Made by a program: the position numbers and the translations under genes
Shown here: positions 5,977 to 9,092 of the stretch, one piece after another
Layout of the letters: every line of letters starts with the position of its first letter
Numbering within the stretch: the stretch's first letter is position 1
NCBI GenBank assembly: GCA_030740135.1
Contig: JASLXW010000028.1
Span: 1 to 9,092, forward strand
DNA: 9,092 nucleotides
Origin: Nitrospinota bacterium
Lineage (GTDB): Bacteria > UBA8248 > JACPRG01
Direction: 5' to 3'
The notes under the pieces: model-generated
Told to the model about the DNA's origin: nothing
Databases searched by the model: none
The model's input: the letters and a program-made list of their open reading frames with translations, nothing else

Positions 5977-6923
5977 GGCCGGGCCCCCGGATGATAGGAG
6001 CGCACCCAAGCGGAGAGGGCCGAATTCAACGGGGCGGGAATGCTCCGCGCTTCCGCTCTTTGGGCCACGGCCCCGTTGAGGTGGTCGATCTCCGTCCGTT
6101 TTCCCGACAAGAGGTCGCGCAGCATGGAGTTCTCGTTTTCGGCCGTGGCCGCCGCCGTCGAACGGAAGATTTCTTCCGACTCCTCCCGCCCGATGTACAC
6201 GCCTTCCGCCGCCGCCACGGCGCGGGCCTCTTCGAGGACTTTCTTTCCGGCGGCGCTGAGGTGCGGGTCGGTCCCGACGACGCCGTTTCGCACGCGCGCG
6301 AGGGCACCCAGGGGGTTGATGGCCAAGTTGGCCATGGCCTTTTCCCAGAGCGCCCGGTCCAGCCGCGGCGCGGCCTCCGCGGGGATCCCCGCCTCGCGGA
6401 ACGTCCGGAGGATCGATTCCAGCCGGCCCCCGGCGTCCGAAGCCGCCCGATCTTCATTCTCCCACAAACCGAAGACGATTCGGCCCCCGCCGGTGTCCCG
6501 GACGCCGCCTGGGAATTCCAGGAGGGCGCCGCAGTAGGCGAGACCCCGCAGGAAAAGGCGCCCGGGGAGGCGCGCCGAGACGGCGGGCTCGAGCCCCAAC
6601 CCGTTGGAAAGCAAAACGGCCGCCCCCTCGGGCGGGAGGAGGTGTTCGGCCCGGCGGGCGGCCTCTTCGGCGTCGTGGGCCTTGGTGGTCAGGAGAAGGA
6701 GATCGGCGGGCGAACCTCTCTTCTCCGGCCAGGTGAGCCGGACGGGGACGGTCTTCTTGCTTTTGGAATCCGGGGAGAAAAGAGAAAGCGCGGGTGAGCC
6801 GCCTTGGCGGGGCCAGCCGTCGGGACGGCGCCGGAGGCCGAGGGTGACTTCATGGCCCGCTTCGGCCAGATGATATCCCAGCAGGGAGCCGAGGGCTCCC
6901 GCGCCCTGGATGAGAACCCTCAA
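5973..6923 (-). CDS. panE: 2-dehydropantoate 2-reductase
   Basis: NADPH-dependent reduction of ketopantoate to pantoate, a step in pantothenate and CoA synthesis (cytoplasm). It has 316 residues, typical for the family. The nucleotide-binding GAGALG starts at residue 7. Other landmarks are LTTKAHD (79-84), LSNGLG (105-110), the catalytic-lysine segment WEKAMANLAINPLGAL (K195, N199, N203) and SGKRTEIDHLNG (E278). The start is TTG at 6923: upstream in frame there are only ten codons back to the folE2 stop, none of them ATG or GTG, and the first beta strand begins at once. No strong ribosome site is seen, so it is perhaps translated by coupling from folE2, 30 nt away. Its stop overlaps the next gene as TTGA. 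It could also be a relative acting on another 2-keto acid, but all the main motifs match PanE. Confidence 0.92.
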   Translation of the reverse strand: MRVLIQGAGALGSLLGYHLAEAGHEVTLGLRRRPDGWPRQGGSPALSLFSPDSKSKKTVPVRLTWPEKRGSPADLLLLTTKAHDAEEAARRAEHLLPPEGAAVLLSNGLGLEPAVSARLPGRLFLRGLAYCGALLEFPGGVRDTGGGRIVFGLWENEDRAASDAGGRLESILRTFREAGIPAEAAPRLDRALWEKAMANLAINPLGALARVRNGVVGTDPHLSAAGKKVLEEARAVAAAEGVYIGREESEEIFRSTAAATAENENSMLRDLLSGKRTEIDHLNGAVAQRAEARSIPAPLNSALSAWVRSYHPGARP

Positions 6924-6953
6924 TCGCCGGTTCCGGAATCGGCCCGAGGCCCG

Positions 6954-7910
6954 CTATCTCGTCTTGGCCGAGACCCGGCGTTTGGCCGGCCTTCGGCCGT
7001 TGGACTTTTGCCCGTTGGCGGGCCGGCCGTTCGCGGACCTGGCGGCGGCCGCGGCGGCGGACTTCTTTAAGGCCCTGTTCTTGGTTTTCAGCGCGGAGGA
7101 AGCCGCCCCGCCCGCCGTCTTCTTCGCGGCCGATGGCTTGCGCTCGAAGTCGGTGTAGGCGTACGCCTGGTGGTTGTGGATGCTCTCGAAGTTCTCGCAC
7201 TCCACGCTGAACCACGTGAAGTTGAGGTCCGAATGGAGAGCCCCGTACACCTCGCGGACCACGTCCTCGACGAACATGGGGTTGTTGTAGGCCTGCTCGG
7301 TGACGAACTTCTCATCCGACCGCTTCAGGAGGGCGTAGATGCGGTTGCCCGCCTTGACTTCGATCAGCTCGATCAGGTCTTCGATCCAGACGGACTCCTG
7401 GAATCGGGTCCGGGTGGTGATCAGCCCTCGCTGGTTGTGCGCCCCGACCGCGCTGATGGCCTTCGAGCAGGGACACAGGGTCGTAATGGGAACGGTGACG
7501 CCGAGGATGAAGTCGCGCTTCTTGCCCGGCCCGGAGGTCCCCGAGAAGGTGCACTCGAAATCCATGATGCTGGGAATGCCCGAAACCGGGGCCTTTTTCT
7601 CGATGAAATAAGGGAAGGCGATGGAAAGGTGGGCGGCATCGGCGTCCAGGCGGATCCGCATGGCATCCAGGATGTCATGGAATCCTCCGATGCTCACGCC
7701 GTTTCGAAACTTGTTGAGGATCTCGAGGAACCGGCTCATGTGGGTCCCCTTGAAGTGGTGGGGGACCTCCACGTACATGTTGAAGGTGGCCGTCGTGTGC
7801 TGCTCGCCCTTGGCCTTGTCACGGACCGTGATCGGGTAGCGGACGTCCTTCACGCCCACCTTTTTCAATGGGACCTTGCGGGTGTCGCGCTGGCTTTGGA
7901 CATCGATCAT
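6954..7910 (-). CDS. folE2: GTP cyclohydrolase FolE2 (type IB) with basic C-terminal tail
   Basis: Converts GTP to dihydroneopterin triphosphate, the first step of folate synthesis. FolE2 is the alternative to FolE and belongs to the tunnelling (T-fold) superfamily. It has 318 residues. The start is ATG 7910 with a GGAGAGAAG ribosome site; the TTG at 7928 is less likely. Signature residues are C146 in TTLCPCSKAIS, H158 in GAHNQRG and E215 in MFVEDVVRE, matching the catalytic Cys, His and Glu known from the Neisseria enzyme. The family normally ends near residue 257 (YTDFER). Here about 60 more residues follow that are rich in Lys, Arg and Ala: 18 basic and no acidic residues, like a histone H1 or nucleoid-protein tail. 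No folE is seen in the window, so this may be the main enzyme rather than a zinc-starvation backup. I see no clear Zur site upstream. Confidence 0.95.
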   Translation of the reverse strand: MIDVQSQRDTRKVPLKKVGVKDVRYPITVRDKAKGEQHTTATFNMYVEVPHHFKGTHMSRFLEILNKFRNGVSIGGFHDILDAMRIRLDADAAHLSIAFPYFIEKKAPVSGIPSIMDFECTFSGTSGPGKKRDFILGVTVPITTLCPCSKAISAVGAHNQRGLITTRTRFQESVWIEDLIELIEVKAGNRIYALLKRSDEKFVTEQAYNNPMFVEDVVREVYGALHSDLNFTWFSVECENFESIHNHQAYAYTDFERKPSAAKKTAGGAASSALKTKNRALKKSAAAAAARSANGRPANGQKSNGRRPAKRRVSAKTR

Positions 7911-8131
7911 GGCTTCTCTCCAACCCAATCTGTCGCCTGTGTGCGGTCAATGGGCGAACGCCCGCCCCCTTCAACCTTAGAACCCGTGATGCCCCGGCAA
8001 GTTCCCGACGGTCGGGTGATTTTCTCAGCGCCCCCATCCGAGATTGGTTCCACGTTCCGGCGCCCGCGCGGCGGCGTCGATGAAACACATGGCCATTCAC
8101 CTAACATAAAACGCCGGCCGATTTCACGCAA
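7911..8131 (-). other. 221-bp folP-folE2 gap without a clear gene
   Basis: It contains the folE2 ribosome site, a short perfect hairpin (8004-8008 with 8012-8016) whose T-rich side faces the plus strand, and a weak promoter-like pair on the minus strand (TTGATT, 19-nt spacer, TTTATG). One frame is open across the whole gap, from a TTG at 8131 to a TGA at 7907. I recognise nothing in its 74 residues and see no ribosome site. No riboswitch is evident. Confidence 0.3.
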
Positions 8132-9007
8132 TCAAAATGAAATTTCCCCTTCCGGCCCCCGGAGGGCCTCGACCATCTTCACCGTGCGCACGGCCGCTTG
8201 AACGTCGTGCACGCGGAGGATGTCCGCCCCCGCCCACAGGCCGAACGCGTTGGCGACGATCGTCCCTTCCAGACGGTCCAGGGCGTCCGGAACACCGGTG
8301 ATCTCGCCGATGAAGGCCTTCCGGCTGACGCCCAGGCAGACGGGACGCCCCAGGTCCCGGAAATCGGACAGGTTCCGGATCAGCGCCAGGTTGTGCTCCA
8401 AGGTTTTTCCGAAGCCGATCCCCGGGTCGATGATCACCTCGCGGATCCCCGAGGCGGCGGCCCGCTCGGCCTGACGCGCCAGGTTCGCTTTGACCTCTCC
8501 GACGACGTCGCCGTACCGGGGGTCGTCCTGCATGGTTTCCGGCTCGCCCCGCATGTGCATGATGAGCGCGGCGGCCTTGAACCCCCCGATCACGTCTCGA
8601 AGGTCCGGGTTCCGTAGGCCCCGGACGTCGTTGATCAGGAGAACGCCCCGGCGTAGCGCCGCCTCGGCGACTTCCGGGTGGGAGGTGTCCACGGACAGGA
8701 CGGTCCGGTCCCCTTCTTTCTCCAGAAGGGGGTCGAGGACCGGCAGGAGGCGGCGGAGCTCTTCTTCCGCTGTGATCCGGGCGGAGCCGGGGCGGGTGGA
8801 TTCCGCGCCGAGGTCGAGGATGTCCGCCCCCTCGTCCAGCAGCCGGCGGGCGTGCTGAAGCGCCGCGTCAGAGTCGAAGAACCGACCGCCGTCCGAAAAG
8901 GAGTCGGGCGTGATGTTGACGACCCCCATGATCAGGGGGCGGGCGAGACTCAGGGATTTTCCACCGAGGTGGAGAATGGAGGCGGCGTCGCCGTGGGGCG
9001 CAATCAT
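8132..9007 (-). CDS. folP: dihydropteroate synthase
   Basis: Condenses p-aminobenzoate with dihydropterin pyrophosphate to give dihydropteroate in folate synthesis; this enzyme is the sulfonamide target. It has 291 residues and is complete as a TIM barrel. Both family signatures are present: MGVVNITPDSFSDGG (27-41) and GAESTRPG (67-74). Further conserved parts are SVDTSH (105-110), INDVRG (125-130), DPGIGFGK (194-201), GVSRKAFIG (226-234) and RVHDV (265-269). The start is ATG 9007, which overlaps a TGA in another frame as ATGA, so it may be coupled to the gene upstream. The preceding GAAAAAGAA is a weak ribosome site. The same frame stays open to the window edge, but that part is low-complexity and has no DHPS similarity. 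folE2 follows after 221 bp. Confidence 0.96.
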   Translation of the reverse strand: MIAPHGDAASILHLGGKSLSLARPLIMGVVNITPDSFSDGGRFFDSDAALQHARRLLDEGADILDLGAESTRPGSARITAEEELRRLLPVLDPLLEKEGDRTVLSVDTSHPEVAEAALRRGVLLINDVRGLRNPDLRDVIGGFKAAALIMHMRGEPETMQDDPRYGDVVGEVKANLARQAERAAASGIREVIIDPGIGFGKTLEHNLALIRNLSDFRDLGRPVCLGVSRKAFIGEITGVPDALDRLEGTIVANAFGLWAGADILRVHDVQAAVRTVKMVEALRGPEGEISF

Positions 9008-9092
9008 TTCTTTTTCGGGCTGGGCGGACGCCGCCCTTCGAAGGTGGGCCGCGGGGGGGGGGGCGGCCCTTCCGCCGGCCGAGCGCTTTCGT
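9004..9092 (-). CDS. C-terminal end of an unidentified upstream gene (partial)
   Basis: In the frame ending at TGA 9006-9004 the window edge reads as a Pro/Arg/Lys-rich tail closing in PSPKKK. The stop overlaps the folP ATG as ATGA, a typical operon joint. Many bacteria carry ftsH directly before folP, and FtsH often ends in such a disordered tail, so ftsH is a guess from context only. An eleven-base C-run (9063-9053) lies in it. The folP frame is also open here, so which frame is coding is undecided. Confidence 0.35.
   Translation of the reverse strand, partial: ESARPAEGPPPPPRPTFEGRRPPSPKKK

Noticed and set aside
8004..8016. Short perfect hairpin followed by TGATTTTC on the plus strand
   Set aside because: No plus-strand gene ends there, and on the minus strand no T-run follows, so a terminator call is not supported.
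7911..8131. Possible folate or pre-queuosine riboswitch, or Zur operator, ahead of folE2
   Set aside because: No conserved riboswitch core and no Zur-like palindrome could be recognised.

Overview
This window comes from a GC-rich (about two thirds G+C) bacterium. The sensor kinase and the signal-peptide proteins suggest a Gram-negative. The mix of FolE2, an OB-domain EpmA-like ligase and many GTG/TTG starts would fit a deep-branching phylum such as Nitrospirota, Acidobacteriota or Desulfobacterota, but the sequence does not fix the taxon. No tRNA, rRNA, IS element or CRISPR array was seen.

Layout. Left block, minus strand: a small secreted repeat protein (119-397), an OmpR/PhoB-type response regulator (559-1248) and its sensor histidine kinase (1245-2847). 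The kinase reading frame is broken at a run of eight G/C bases. A 163-bp divergent region (2848-3010) separates this block from acpS (holo-ACP synthase) on the plus strand. acpS converges on a minus-strand block, read right to left: the tail of an unidentified gene at the window edge, folP, folE2, panE, an epmA/genX-like lysine ligase and a secreted M28 zinc peptidase. The last genes of this block are tightly packed (30-nt gap, 4-nt overlap, 67-nt gap), so they look like an operon.

How the genes fit together. FolE2 and FolP are early and middle steps of folate synthesis. Folate supplies the one-carbon unit for ketopantoate, which PanE reduces on the way to pantothenate and CoA. AcpS uses CoA to activate acyl carrier protein. 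The EpmA-like protein is probably an EF-P lysylation enzyme or a relative. The block is therefore mostly cofactor and housekeeping metabolism next to a two-component system.

Most notable signals. (1) Direct repeats of the PhoB-box type (TGTCA-like units every 11 bp) lie in both non-coding regions flanking the two-component genes. This suggests a Pho-like regulon that includes the secreted repeat protein and perhaps acpS. (2) There is an excess of long G/C homopolymers (8 to 14 bases). One breaks the kinase and another probably misplaces the end of acpS, so they are either sequencing errors or slippage switches. (3) FolE2 has an acid-free, histone-H1-like tail of about 60 residues. (4) The secreted protein is built of hexapeptides arranged in a 24-residue higher-order repeat.
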